The notes under the pieces are model-generated. The model was not told the origin of the DNA, did not search any database, and was given only the letters and a program-made list of their open reading frames with translations. Of a stretch of 64,000 bases of DNA, positions 24,703-35,361 are shown piece by piece. Each line of letters opens with the position of its first letter. Position 1 is the first letter of the stretch. Origin of the DNA: Taxillus chinensis (lineage: Eukaryota; Streptophyta; Magnoliopsida; Santalales; Loranthaceae); the NCBI GenBank assembly GCA_023512835.1, contig CM042091.1, positions 42,608,107 to 42,672,106 on the forward strand, in the 5' to 3' direction. Made by a program: the position numbers and the translations under genes.

Positions 24703-24765
24703 GTATGTTACTGCGGTAATAATTTGCAGAGTGAAAAATTTATTGAAGTAATTTGCAGGGTGAAA
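24100..24765 (+). other. CBSX3 5' untranslated region with leader intron
   Basis: A pyrimidine-rich leader ends at TTCTTTAG|GTAAGC (24289/24290) or at a second donor 17 bp later, TTTCAG|GTAAGC. The acceptor TTTGCAG|GG at 24758/24759 lies seven bases before the ATG. A near-copy of this acceptor region (ATAATTTGCAGAG) is repeated around the GA microsatellite, so alternative acceptors are possible. The transcription start is not defined. Confidence 0.6.
24641..24699. repeat. (GA)n microsatellite in the CBSX3 leader intron
   Basis: About 29 uninterrupted GA units, flanked by direct repeats of TAATAATTTGCAGAG (about 24630 and 24717). Confidence 0.97.
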
Positions 24766-26193
24766 ATGCAAGGGATATTGAAAGCGCTGCTAGCAAGGAT
24801 GAATAGCAGGGCTGGTAAAAGTGGAATTATACAGCTTTCACAAGGGACTAGAAGTGATGCGGCTGCCACAAAAGAGACGGTTTCGTCTCCTCTCCCTGGT
24901 TCTTCTTGGCTGGGTCAACAAAGGGGGTTGGAAAACACGACAGTTGCGGATGTATTGGCAACTAAGGGAGATGAAAAAGTGGGTTCGTGGCTTTGGTGTA
25001 GAAGTGATGACACCGCCTATGATGCCGCCAAGCATGTAAACTTTTTTTCTGTATTCATTTTAGGAACTGGGGAAATTTCCTGTGGTTTTTGCTGATCAAC
25101 AGCGTATTCCTTTTCCCTCAGTGTTTGAAGATGCCAATGTATCCCTGATTCTTGTTCTTCACGGTAATGACTTCCATAAAATTACAGATGGCACAGAATA
25201 ATGTGGGGTCCTTAGTGGTACTGAGGCCAGGAGAAGCAGAACAGATTGCAGGAATCATGACAGAAAGAGGTAACTTTTTTTCCCATAATATAGCATCGGC
25301 GTATCGGAACACAAACCATCCTGTATCTTCTAAGTTCTAAGCTACCGTGCATTCACAACAAAAAAGCAAGCTGCAACACAAGTAACATAAGAAGCACAAC
25401 AGTGTCATAAAACATTCAAAATTACAAGCACGAGTCTGTAACCTCAGAATTGTAGGTTTTTGGCGCAAAACATTATTTCGTAAAGAAACATCATGAGTTT
25501 AGTACAATCATCGATCAAGATGACCTTGTTTTGGGGATGAAACATCACAGCAGGAAATAATACCATATTCATCAAATGTCGATCTAAAAGACATTGCCTT
25601 ACTATGTATAATAATGCTCAAGAACAGAACAGCACAGCTGCCGCTTACTTTACTCATTGTTGTCACTGTCACTTTCACTGCTATGGTGCTACTGGAAAAC
25701 AGACTACCTCACCAAGATTATTGCTCTAGGAAGATCCGGTAAACACACCAGAGTCGGTGATATCATGACAGATGAGGTTAGCTCCTGCTATTCACTATCC
25801 TGCAGAGCTTGAGCTTGCATCATGCCATTCTCTAATACCTAAACCTTTAAATTTGATTTGGACAGAGCAAGCTGATAACAGTCACATCACATACAAATAT
25901 TCTTCAGGCCATGCGACTCATGACAGGTGAACTAATACAATTCATTTATATAGAAAATATATATATGGGTTCATCTCAATTTTTTCATGTTGGCATGCCA
26001 ACTAGCTATTTGCAAAGAAAATTGACAGTGTGCATGATTGACGCTGACAGAAAATCAGATTCGGCATGTGCCAGTCATAGATGGAAAAATAGCTGGCATG
26101 ATTTCTATAGTAGATGTTGTCCACACAGTAGTGGAACAGCAGGGAGAGGAAGTCAAGCGATTGAACGACTTTATCAAAGGAGATTATCATTAA
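24766..26193 (+). CDS. CBSX3: CBSX3-like CBS-domain protein, mitochondrial
   Basis: Five coding exons: 24766-25035, 25188-25269, 25703-25776, 25866-25926 and 26051-26193, all with GT-AG borders and phases that join without a break; 209 residues. The start MQGILKALLARMNSRAG is basic and hydroxylated, as expected for a mitochondrial presequence. Two CBS motifs follow: TVADVLATKG...SWLWCRSDDTAYDA...NNVGSLVV and VGDIMTDE...LITVTSHTNILQAM...IRHVPVIDGKIAGMISIVDVV. The tail LNDFIKGDYH matches the family end. Plant CBSX proteins bind adenosine nucleotides and regulate thioredoxins; CBSX3 acts on mitochondrial thioredoxin o and so on redox balance. The length fits the family and no lesion is visible. 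The upstream in-frame ATG at 24724 lies in the leader intron and is unlikely to be used. Confidence 0.95.
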
Positions 26194-26381
26194 AACATAC
26201 GCACCCCATGTCTTTCATGCATCCTGGCTTATAAGATTTTTTTTAAAGCTTGTATATTTTATTTATTCCCTCATGCTTTCAAATCTAGAACCTACCATAA
26301 CTTTGCACTATATCATAAATTTAAACGGGCAGGCAGATGCTGTACAAAGTTGCGCTAGACCCATCAAAATTCGCAAGTATC
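26194..26381 (+). other. CBSX3 3' untranslated region up to the Reina-like element
   Basis: AT-rich sequence after the CBSX3 stop. The retrotransposon begins only 188 bp downstream, so it may lie in or just beyond the 3' UTR. Confidence 0.5.
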
Positions 26382-26790
26382 TGAACTCGAGCAAAAGAGT
26401 ATATTTATTGATAGATGAAACAAAACAGAATAATTGGTCTGCAATTCAAGAGGCAGCCGACTCTCCCAATACAATATCCTTCTAATTGTATTTTTCTCAA
26501 AATCAAACATATCCTTACTCACCCCTTGATATCCTTTTTATAGTCAAGTCTCTTCTTTTTCGAATTCACACAATAAATACCCCAAATTGAAACTTTCACA
26601 TTCAAACATAATAAATGACCTAAATAAAACTCTCCAATTCAAACATAATAAATACCCCAGTAGAAACTCCCAAATTCAAACGTAATAAATAATCCAATTA
26701 AAACTCTCAAATTCAAATTCAAACAATAAAAGACAATCCTACCCTCTTGCCTTGCGGCTAACATAGGTTTGTATAGGTTTGGGCCCAACA
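26382..26790 (-). repeat. 3' LTR of the Reina-like element
   Basis: Homologous to 34328-34748. On the minus strand it starts TGTTGGGCCCAAACC. The plus-strand edge TGAACTCGAG lacks four bases relative to the partner's TGATAGGAACCCGAG. It includes tandem ATTCAAACATAATAAATA-like units. Confidence 0.88.
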
Positions 26791-27995
26791 TTACTCCCCT
26801 CCCAAGAAGACACCTTGTCCACAAGGTGGAATGAAAGGAACTGCTCATTAATCACATCAAACGGTTCCCATGTGGCTTCATAGCCGGGTAAATCTTTCCA
26901 CCGAATCATCACCTCTGTCTTGCCCGGTGGGCCCATTGGACTTTGGCGCACGCCTTCCAGAGAAGCGGGCTCCAACACAATCTCCATACCTTCGGTTAAT
27001 GTAGGTGGCAACAATGGGGAGGGTGAATGTTCGCTAATAACCCGACGCAACTGAGATACATGAAACACTAGGTGAATCGTTGAGGAAGGTGGCAACTGTA
27101 AGCGATACGCTACTTCACCAATCCGCTCAATAATTTCATACGGTCCAAAATAGTGAGGGGATAGCTTCTCATTCTGCCGTCGCGCCACAGTCTGTTGCCG
27201 ATACGGCCGTAGTTTCAAGTTCACCCGGTCCCCAACTTCAAAATGGATATCCCTCCGATGCCCATTAGCTTGCTTCTTCACAATTTGTTGAGCACGTGAT
27301 AAGTGTCGCATTAATTCAGCTAAGGTACAATCTCTGTTTACCAAGTACTCATCTACCAACGTCACTGGATTCTTTGGATGCCCATAATGTAAGAGATACG
27401 GGGGGTCCCGCCCATATAAGATCTTGAAAGGCGTAGTTTGTGAAGCAGTATGGTATGAAGTATTATACCAATATACCAATATTCTGCCCATGCCAACCAC
27501 CGGGCCCATTGCTTAGGAGTATCGGACACAAAACAACGTAGGTAGGTCTCCACACTGTAGTTGACGACCTCAGTTTGTCCGTTGGTTTGTGGATGATATG
27601 TCGTGCTCCATTTTAGCACTGTGCCCTGTTGTTTGAACAATTCTTTCCAGAAATGGCTGAGAAAGACTTTATCCCGATCTATCACAATGGACGCTGGAAT
27701 CCCATGTAACCGCACCACTTCGCGCACAAAGGCTACAACAACATTCACTGTCGTACGTATATGGGTGACGCAAGGGTATGAAGTGTGCATACTTGCTCAG
27801 TCGGTCCACCACCACAAGAATAACTGTAAACTCATCCGAGCGCGGCAGACCCTCAATGAAATCCATCATTACCTCCTCCCAAACCTGATCTGGCAGTGCT
27901 AATGGTTGTAACAATCCCCCCGGAGCTAAGGACATGTATTTGTGACGTTGGCAAACATCGCATTTGGCTACCATATTCTCCACATCTTTTTTCAT
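26739..27995 (-). pseudogene. Reina-like integrase and chromodomain, broken
   Basis: Integrase joins retroelement cDNA to the host chromosome; the chromodomain helps choose the target. Three overlapping frames cover it: 27669-27995 (zinc-binding CDVCQRHK and the first catalytic Asp in MMDFIEGLP), 27362-27790 (second Asp in VIDRDKVF and catalytic Glu region HPQTNGQTEV) and 26739-27509 (GPY/F-like LSPHYFGPYEIIER, then chromodomain IRWKDLPGYEATWEPFD). Frameshifts separate them. The last frame runs past the polypurine tract into the LTR, as often in chromoviruses. Catalytic residues remain, but the protein cannot be made whole. Confidence 0.88.
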
Positions 27996-28349
27996 TCTTA
28001 CCTAATACAATTCCACGGCCAGGCGCCGGTAAGTCTTAAGGGTGCCGGAGTGTCCCCCAATCGCACTCCCATGAAACTCCTACAATAATTGCGGTATGTG
28101 GGGTGATGTTTGTGGCAACACAAGTCGACCCTGATATAATAGTCGTTGTCCCTTCAAGGAATAATCCGGATAACAAGTATCCCCACGCAGGAGGGCTACA
28201 CGAATCTCTGCCAACCCTACATCAGTCAAAGAGTCCTGAATGATCGCCTCCTAATCAAGCACCCATGGTACTGATAATGCGGACAAAGTGGATTCCACCC
28301 CTCGTCTCGACAAGGCATATGCCGCCTTGTTATCCAATCCGGGCTGATA

Positions 28350-29584
28350 TATCATATCCCAATAGCTTCGACAACTAGCGTTGGTATTCCTTAGTCACTA
28401 ACCGTTGTTCTAATAGAAACTTGAGACTCCGTTGATCGGTTTGAACGATAAAGTGTCTGCCCAATAAGTACGGTCACCACTTTTGTATAGCAAGCACAAT
28501 AGCCATGAGCTCACGCTCATATACAAACTTGAGGCGTGCACGTGCCGTTAATACTTGGCTGAAATATGCAATCGGTTGTTGATTCTGCATGAGAACTACA
28601 CCTAGACCATATCCAAAGGTGTCAGTCTCTACTATAAAAGGTTGGTTAAAATCTGGTAGAGCCAATACTGGAACGCTGGTCATGGCTATTTTTAGTTTTT
28701 GGAAGGTGTCAGTGGCTGCATCGCCCCATTGAAAGCCATCCTTCTTTAGTTGCTCTGTCAAGGGCCATGCAATGGTGTCATACCCTCTTACAAACTTACG
28801 GTAGTAGCCCATGAGCCCCAAAACCCCCTCAACTCCTTTAGAGTCTTAGGGATCGGCCAGTGCAACATGGCTGCCACCTTCGACTCATCTGCTGCAACCC
28901 CCTCGGCAGATACCACATAACCCAAATACTCTACTCGTGCTTGAGCAAACAGACATTTCTTTCGATTGGCATACAATTGGTGTTCACGTAGCTCCTCCAA
29001 TACCAGTTCCAAATGCCTCACATGTTCCCCCAAGGAACGACTATAGACGAGAATGTCGTCAAAGAAAACCAAGACGAACTTCCACAGGTACGGCTGAAAA
29101 ACCTTATTCATCAAGGATTGAAAGGTAGTTGGAGCATTAGTAAAGCCAAACGGCATGACCAAAAATGCATAATGTCCTTCATGAGTTCGAAATGCAGTTT
29201 TGGCTACATCCTCCGGCTGCATTCGGATTTGATGATATCCTGATTTCAGGTCAAGTTTAGTAAATAATGTCGCACTAGGCAGCTCATCCAATAACTCGTC
29301 AATCACCGGAATTAGAAATTTATCTAATACTGTTGCCTTATTCAAGGCACGATAATCGATGTAAAAACGCCAACCACCATTTTTTTGACTAATAAAATTG
29401 GACTGGAAAATGGACTCACGCTTGGTTGTATAATGCCAGCTTCCAACATGTCTCTGACTAATCGCTCGATCTCATCCTTTTGTATTTGGGGATAACGGTA
29501 TGGGCGGACACTCTCAGGGGAGGCTCCGTCTTTAAGCACGATTGCGTGCTCGTGATCTCGTTGTGGGGGTAGACCTGTATGCAT
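28350..29584 (-). pseudogene. Reina-like reverse transcriptase and RNase H, broken
   Basis: Copies element RNA into DNA. 29342-29584 holds the RT start ([19 protein letters not shown]), 28788-29345 the palm ([31 protein letters not shown], catalytic FFDDILVYS) and 28474-28821 the connection and RNase H start ([23 protein letters not shown]). The active site is FFDD rather than the more usual Y/F-x-DD; both catalytic Asp are kept. Frameshifts occur near 29345 and 28800 and a stop falls within RNase H. Confidence 0.9.
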
Positions 29585-29848
29585 TTGAAAACCCCCTCAA
29601 AATGGTGTAACAACTGTTGAACTGGTCCTGGGATCACCCCATCTGACTTGGTGGGCGTCCCTTCGAGAATACTCAATTCCACTAAGAATCCCGCCCCCAT
29701 ATAGTTTTGAGCGATACCAAAGTCTTGCGTAAACTTGGATCTCCTTGTAGAATCACAGTCTGTTGCCCCACCTTGAATTCCATTGTCAACAATTGCCAAT
29801 TAACCCGCATGTCACCCAAGGATTATAACCACTTCATCCCGAGGATGA

Positions 29849-31642
29849 TGATCGAGGGGATTTATACCCCCTTTTTAGGGCCATTTTGGGTATATTTTCA
29901 TATACTTTTGATTTATTTACTGCCCATTTGTGCTACATTTTCATATTTTCATGGCCTAACCCGAAAAGAAGGATTTCTTATAGTTTTTGTGTATTTTTGG
30001 CTATATTTCTAGCACGAATCCAACAATCAAAGAAGAATTCACCTAATCCACAAAAGGAAGAAAGAATCCCAAGGACCTGAAGATCACGACGCCCAATTCT
30101 CAAGTTGGTCGGGTGAAGGTCGGGTGAATCCCATACTTCATGTATGGCTTCGCAGAGACACACTGATAATTTTCTCCTTCTGGTCGGGTGAAATCCGAGA
30201 ACGTTTGTAGGTGGTCGGGTGAAGGACCGTTCACCCGACCAGGTCGGGTGAAGCTTATTTTGCACCGGCGGACTCGCAGATATTCATGGAACATAACTCT
30301 CTTCTGGTCGGGTGAAGTTTGAAGATGCTATAGTGTGGTCGAGTGAAGATTTCTTCACCCGACCAAGCTCAAATTCCGGTGATAGACTTCTTATTTTTGT
30401 AGATCACTTTTTCCCTTCTAGACCGAAGTCATTTGAGCAAAGGACAAGCACAAAACACTCAGGTCAAAGAAGAATTAATTGAAGAAATTTGAATTCAAAT
30501 GAGTGCTTTGTATTTGAATTAAGGTCTTTTATGGGGATTAAGAGGGGATTTATATTATTTTCAAATTCAAAAATAGGGAGTTATATGAGAGTTAATATGG
30601 GCTAATTATTAGGAGGAATTATGATAAATATTGGGGAATTTAAATTCAAAAATTCAAATATAGCCTTGGGAGGCTATAAAAGGGGAGTGGAACCTTCATT
30701 TGTAATCATCCAGTGATCCAATATTCAATAATTCTCTTCCATTCCATTCCTCACCTAGACTAGAGAGAGAGAAAGAAGAAGGTTTGGGGCATCTCTTGGA
30801 GCTTGAAGGCAGCCTGCTAGGAAAAGAAGATCAACCTTGGAATTCTTGTTCTAAATAGGCAAGCTATCTTTTTTGGTTTTTCTAATCCATGTTCTGTAAT
30901 TTTGTTGTTTTCAATTTAACTATGGAAGCTTAAAAACCCCTGATTGGGGTTAGGATGGAGTTTGATGTAATAAATTAAATTGCAATGTTTTAGTTTAATA
31001 TCTTTCATCTTGTGAGTATTTATTGAGTATCTTGGGTTGAAATATAAAATGGATTCTGGCCATTTCATTTTATCATATTAGGTATTTATGTGAAGGATTG
31101 GAAAATGAAGCATAAGTACTGGAAAAATCGGGACATTCAAACTAGGGATTACATGACATGCGGCAGCGAGTGTAATACTAGGATACCAAGTTAAGAGTGG
31201 GTGCGATGCTTGCTCTAAACTAAACAACTCAATTCTTAAAGGGTCACCCGTCCCCCATGCTAGGGTGTACACAGAATTACTGCACTTGGAAAAGGCTAAT
31301 TCATGCATTAGAGGCTGGGTATTAAATATTATCACAGGGAAATAATTAGATTGAACTAAGACATAATCTTGAGAAAAAAATACATCAAATGAAGTCTTAA
31401 CTCCAATCACCTTTATCAATTGAACTTTTCTCTACTCAAAACAACATTTCCATCTCTCACATATTTTCAAAAATCAAATTATTTAAATTCAGTTCTGTTT
31501 TTATATTTATTTCACTCAAAAATCTCTTTATAAGCTAGTTAAAAATTCCCAATTCTACATCCTTCCCTTGGGTACGATAATCCGGACTTAAAAATCCACT
31601 TTATTACTTATCACGATTTGTACACTTGCAAATTACCGATCA
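29849..31642 (+). mobile_element. Solo LTR (Athila/Tat-like) inside the Reina-like protease region
   Basis: Starts TGATCGAGGGG and ends TTACCGATCA, so the ends form a short TGATCG/CGATCA inverted repeat. GATGA flanks it exactly on both sides (29844-29848, 31643-31647). Removing the insert and one GATGA leaves an uninterrupted join in the host protease frame. A plus-strand TATA box GCTATAAAAGGGG lies near 30670, about 820 bp into the 1794-bp LTR. 30108-30360 carries repeats of GGTCGGGTGAA, partly inverted (TTCACCCGACC). No primer site or internal region is present, hence a solo LTR. Confidence 0.92.
30108..30365. repeat. Dispersed GGTCGGGTGAA repeats, direct and inverted
   Basis: At least six copies of TCGGGTGAA and two inverted TTCACCCGACC within 260 bp just upstream of the TATA box in the solo LTR; diverged relatives (GGTTGGGTGAA) occur at 60640-60690. 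Confidence 0.8.
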
Positions 31643-31660
31643 GATGACATCAGTACCACC

Positions 31661-32254
31661 TAGGGCTGCAAACGAACCGAGCCAAGCCGAGTAGTAACGT
31701 GTTCGAACATGTTCGTTACTATTCCTTAACGAACCGAACCGAACATGAGCCTTAAATTATGATGTTCATGAACTGTTCATGAACGTTACTCTGTTATTCA
31801 CGAACGGTTTATGAACGTTCACGAACGTGTGTTCACAAACTTGTTCACGAATGCTTACGAACACAATTATAAAAACATAAAAATCTATAAATAACTATAT
31901 TAATAGTAAACAAATAAATTAAAAACATATATTTTTATTTAATAATAATATAAAGTATATGTTTATTAAATTATATTTAATAAAAATATATTTATATTTA
32001 ATAAAATAACTTTTATACGTATTAATTGATTTGTTAATCTCCTATTTACAATTAATTTTCACGAACACGAATAATATTTACGAACTGTTTGTGAATACTT
32101 GTTCATGAACGTTCATGAACATGTTCACGAATATAACAATGGTGTTCACGAACTGGTTACGAACGGTACTATTCCTTAACGAACGAACATAAATGATTTT
32201 TTATCGAGCCGAACGTGAGTTTGATCATGAACGTTTGGTTCATTTACAGCCCTA
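31661..32254. mobile_element. Non-autonomous hAT element with exact 8-bp target duplication
   Basis: Starts TAGGGCTGCAAACGAACC and ends with its imperfect inverse GGTTCATTTACAGCCCTA. GTACCACC flanks both sides (31653-31660, 32255-32262), an exact 8-bp duplication as made by hAT transposases. Interior copies of GTTCACGAAC and GTTCATGAAC point in both directions and could be transposase-binding subterminal repeats. 594 bp, no coding capacity. It lies in the Reina-like protease gene. Confidence 0.93.
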
Positions 32255-32285
32255 GTACCACCCAATTCCAAGGGAAGGAAATCCT

Positions 32286-32722
32286 CTAACACCTGGAGGT
32301 CTGGAAAATGTATAAGCACACTCTCCTACATATGCCCCTGCTTTTCTCCACCATTCCCGTACCCATGACCACCCTAAAACTCCCAATATCTGTCAATGGA
32401 AGGCCTAATTGATCAACTACATGAGTAGAGACAAAGTTGTGGGTTGCTCCACTATCGATCAACACTACCACAGGTTGCTTACCGATTTTTCCCCTTACTT
32501 TCATGGTGTGGGTTGATGTTAAACCCACCACTGAATTAAGTGAAACTTTTGCCATATCAAGGTGTAAATGCTCAACCTCGTTGGCTGTAACCGCCTCGAT
32601 GTCCTCCTTACTTTCCTCATCACACACCATTAGGACTTGCAGTGTACGGTCCTTACAACGGTGCCCTGGGGAAAACTTCTCATCACATCGGAAACATAGC
32701 CCCTTGGCCCTCTTGTCTTGAA
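32286..32722 (-). pseudogene. Reina-like Gag end and aspartic protease, broken
   Basis: The minus strand shows a zinc-knuckle-like CFRCDEKFSPGHRCK (about 32665-32705), then a protease core VVLIDSGATHNFVS with the catalytic Asp-Ser-Gly (frame 32286-32630). The frame shifts near 32340 and is then cut by the hAT element; the remaining protease codons continue beyond the solo LTR at 29800-29843. In a working element this enzyme cuts Gag-Pol into mature parts. Confidence 0.85.
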
Positions 32723-34297
32723 CCTTAATCTCGGTGAGGCATTTAAATGTTACTTCTGGGCATGCTCCACTAATGTTTTCCTTCAGAGTAGCGCGCGGGA
32801 ACCCCTACATTGGAGTCCTTGCCCCTCCCGGTGGTAGGTTGGGACGAGGTGGAAATCCCACGGAATTAGTCTTGGGGCCTCATTCCACTGCATTTTTCTC
32901 CTCAATCATTTGCGCCAGTTCCATTGTCTCCTCGATTCCTTGCGGACGTAGTAGCTGAAGGGCGGCTCGTATGTCCGGTTTTAGCCCTTTCATAAAGGTG
33001 CCTTCCAATACTGGTTCAGAAATCCCCTCTAGGCGTCTAGATAGTAGTTCAAATTTTTCTCTATATTCTATAACCGTTCGGTCTTGGGTTAGTGCTGCAA
33101 ATTGCTCATAGATGTCCCCCACCTGGGTGGCTCTAAACCGTGTGAGTAGTTAATCCTTGAACTCACACCACGAGCCCAATGGTTGTCGTTGTTCGCGCCA
33201 TTGGAACCATGCTAGTGCCTTACCTTCCAAGCAAACTCCACCTACAGCCAACTTTTCCCTGTCCGAGAAGCCATTTAGGGTGAAATAGCATTCCACCCGA
33301 TACAACCATTCATGCGCATGCGCCCCTTCAAATATGGGCCTTTTTAATTTGCGGACCATGAAATCTGGGCCCCATTGAGAATTCCCATACCAATTTCGTG
33401 CTGCTAAGGCCCTGCCCCCATTCTATCCCTCTCTCCTTTCTCGATTCCCAAAATTGCCCGCCCAAGAACCATTTCCCATGTCAGGCCTTTGCTCCCAAGG
33501 TCCGGTGTCGTAGTGGGTCACACCCTCTTGTCCCATGCCTCCTTCTTCCCAGCGAGTTCGTTCTCCTCTCCTCTGCCCAGGGCCAAGCACCCTCCTAGGC
33601 AAGGTTGTAGCTCCACGCTAGCCCTCCCTTGGCCTCAGCGACTCCTTAAATGGCACTGCCCGGCCACCATTGTTATGCCCAAGTTGTTGACCAGGTAGTG
33701 CAGGGTCTGGTCCTCCAGCGAACGAGGCCGTTCGTCGTGCTACTTCAGGCCGTCGTGCACCCCATGATGGGTCGACCTCCTCAGGTTCATAGCCGAGATT
33801 GCCTTCGCCAACCACGAACTCCTCTACCCCATGATGGTCAGCCTTGCTCCATCCATGCCAGGGCTATCCTGCATTTCGTGTGCCCCATGCTGGTGCCAGG
33901 GGACCGCCACTAGAGATAGGTCGTTCGTTCGGCGGTCCATAGCCCTCAATACCGCTATGTTCTGCCTCGATCCAACCGCCTCCGCCACTATTGCCTCGCT
34001 CGACGCCTGAGAAGACAACCCAGGACGTGGTCCTTGGGTTCCTCCTTCATGAGTTCTTGATCCGCTTGGATCAACCACATCAGGCTGCACGCGTGTTCCC
34101 TTCCCAGTCTAGTTGCTCTCGGATGCATTGCTAGGGAGCTCATTTGCCACTTCCCCCTTAGTTGATGAAACAACCAGAGGGTTTTGTTGAAGCTCCATCA
34201 ATTTGTGCAGCATGGCCTCCAAGGTGGAGAACTGTTTGTTGGTGGCTCCGAATCGCTCATCAATGATGGCCTTGAGTTCGACTTTTTTCGTAGCCAT
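32722..34297 (-). pseudogene. Reina-like Gag, broken
   Basis: Capsid/nucleocapsid precursor. It starts at ATG 34297 (MATKKVELKAIIDERFG) 16 bp after the primer site. Conserved Gag pieces lie at 33150-33359 (KRPIFEGAHAHEWLYRVE and ALAWFQWREQR) and 32880-33122 (EYREKFELLSRRLEGI, FMKGLKPDIRAALQ). The stretch 33400-34100 is GC-rich and only loosely Gag-like. Multiple shifts and stops. Confidence 0.82.
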
Positions 34298-34312
34298 AAG
34301 TCCAAAGATCGC

Positions 34313-34324
34313 GCTCTGATACCA
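34313..34324 (-). other. Primer binding site of the Reina-like element
   Basis: Minus-strand TGGTATCAGAGC four bases from the 5' LTR end, matching initiator-Met tRNA. Confidence 0.9.
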
Positions 34325-34327
34325 ATT

Positions 34328-34748
34328 TGATAGGAACCCGAGCAAAAGAATATATTTATTGATAGATGAAATATGAAACAAAACAGAATAGCTAGTCTGT
34401 AATTCGAGAGGCAGCCGACTCTCCCAATACAATATCCTTCTAATTGGATTTTTCCCAAAATCAAGCATATCCTCACTCACCCCTTGATATCCTTTTTATA
34501 TCCAAGTATCTCCTTTTTCAAATTCACACAATAAATACCCCAAATAGAAACTCCCACATTCAAACATAATAAATGACCTAAACAAAACTCTCCAATTCAA
34601 ACATAATAAATACCCCAATAAAAACTCTCAAATTCAAACATAATAAATAACCCAATTAAAACTCTCAAATTCAAATTCAAACAATAAAAGACAATCCTAC
34701 CCTCTTGCCTTGCGCCTAACATAAGTTTGTATGGGTTTGGGCCCAACA
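34328..34748 (-). repeat. 5' LTR of the Reina-like element
   Basis: 421 bp, TG...CA on both strands, ending GGGCCCAACA on the plus strand; pairs with 26382-26790. Confidence 0.9.
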
Positions 34749-35312
34749 GTCTCCATCAGTCTCAAAAACAAATATGAATGCACAAGAGCTTTGCAGTATA
34801 TATGAATGCAGAAGATCTTCAATTTCAAGGGGTAAAAGTGTGACCATAAATTTTGAAGACATCTATTGTAATCGAACTACTTGAAAAACGAGTAAAACTT
34901 GGGAATTCTTCGGTTTACCTTTTGCTCTTAAAAAAGAGTGATTGGATATATTTAGCTCCAAAATATTTAGAAATTATTTACATATTGGGGAGTGAGAAAA
35001 AAGAAAGGCAATCTTTATATTTTCTCACCCCTCCTCCTTTCTATCCACTAAAGTTGAGTTTAGTTACTTATCACCACGTGGTAATTTTTTTTTATTAAAG
35101 TTAACTTTAGGAATTAGTTATTTTTTACAAGAAAAATAATTTATGATGACAACATCAAGAAGAAGGCAACAAAATTATAGTACCCAACTCATACAAAGAG
35201 AGTGGAAACAACCATCGGTACAAGGAATATTACAAACTCCAATGGCTGACAACAAAGCCCACAACTTATTCTTATTGAAGATTGTCCGTGGGTACGTCAC
35301 TCTCACCTTTAG
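34749..35312. other. Intergenic DNA between two retroelement copies
   Basis: AT-rich; a short frame on either strand is not convincing. Nothing recognised. Confidence 0.5.
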
Positions 35313-35361
35313 TGCACGTTTGGTACACTGGAATGAAATTGAAAGGATTGGAATTAAGATA
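35313..35361. repeat. Left copy of a 49-bp direct repeat flanking a solo LTR
   Basis: Begins TGCACGTTTGGTACACTGG and ends GGAATTAAGATA, directly against the LTR start. It matches 36883-36931 at 47 of 49 positions. The sequence itself resembles the end of a widespread plant MITE (CACGTTTGGTAC..GGAATG). Confidence 0.9.

Larger units (their letters stand above)
26382..34748 (-). mobile_element. Ty3/gypsy chromovirus, Reina-like, with two nested insertions
   Basis: Bounded by 409- and 421-bp LTRs, with the primer site inside the right LTR and the polypurine tract (GGGAGGGGAGTAA, minus) inside the left one. Flanking 5-mers GTATC and GTCTC match at four of five positions. Domain order on the minus strand is Gag, protease, RT, RNase H, integrase, chromodomain, typical of chromoviruses; short LTRs and about 6 kb of own sequence suit the Reina lineage. 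The frames contain several stops and shifts, so it is not autonomous. A solo LTR (29849-31642) and an hAT element (31661-32254) split the protease region. Confidence 0.9.
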
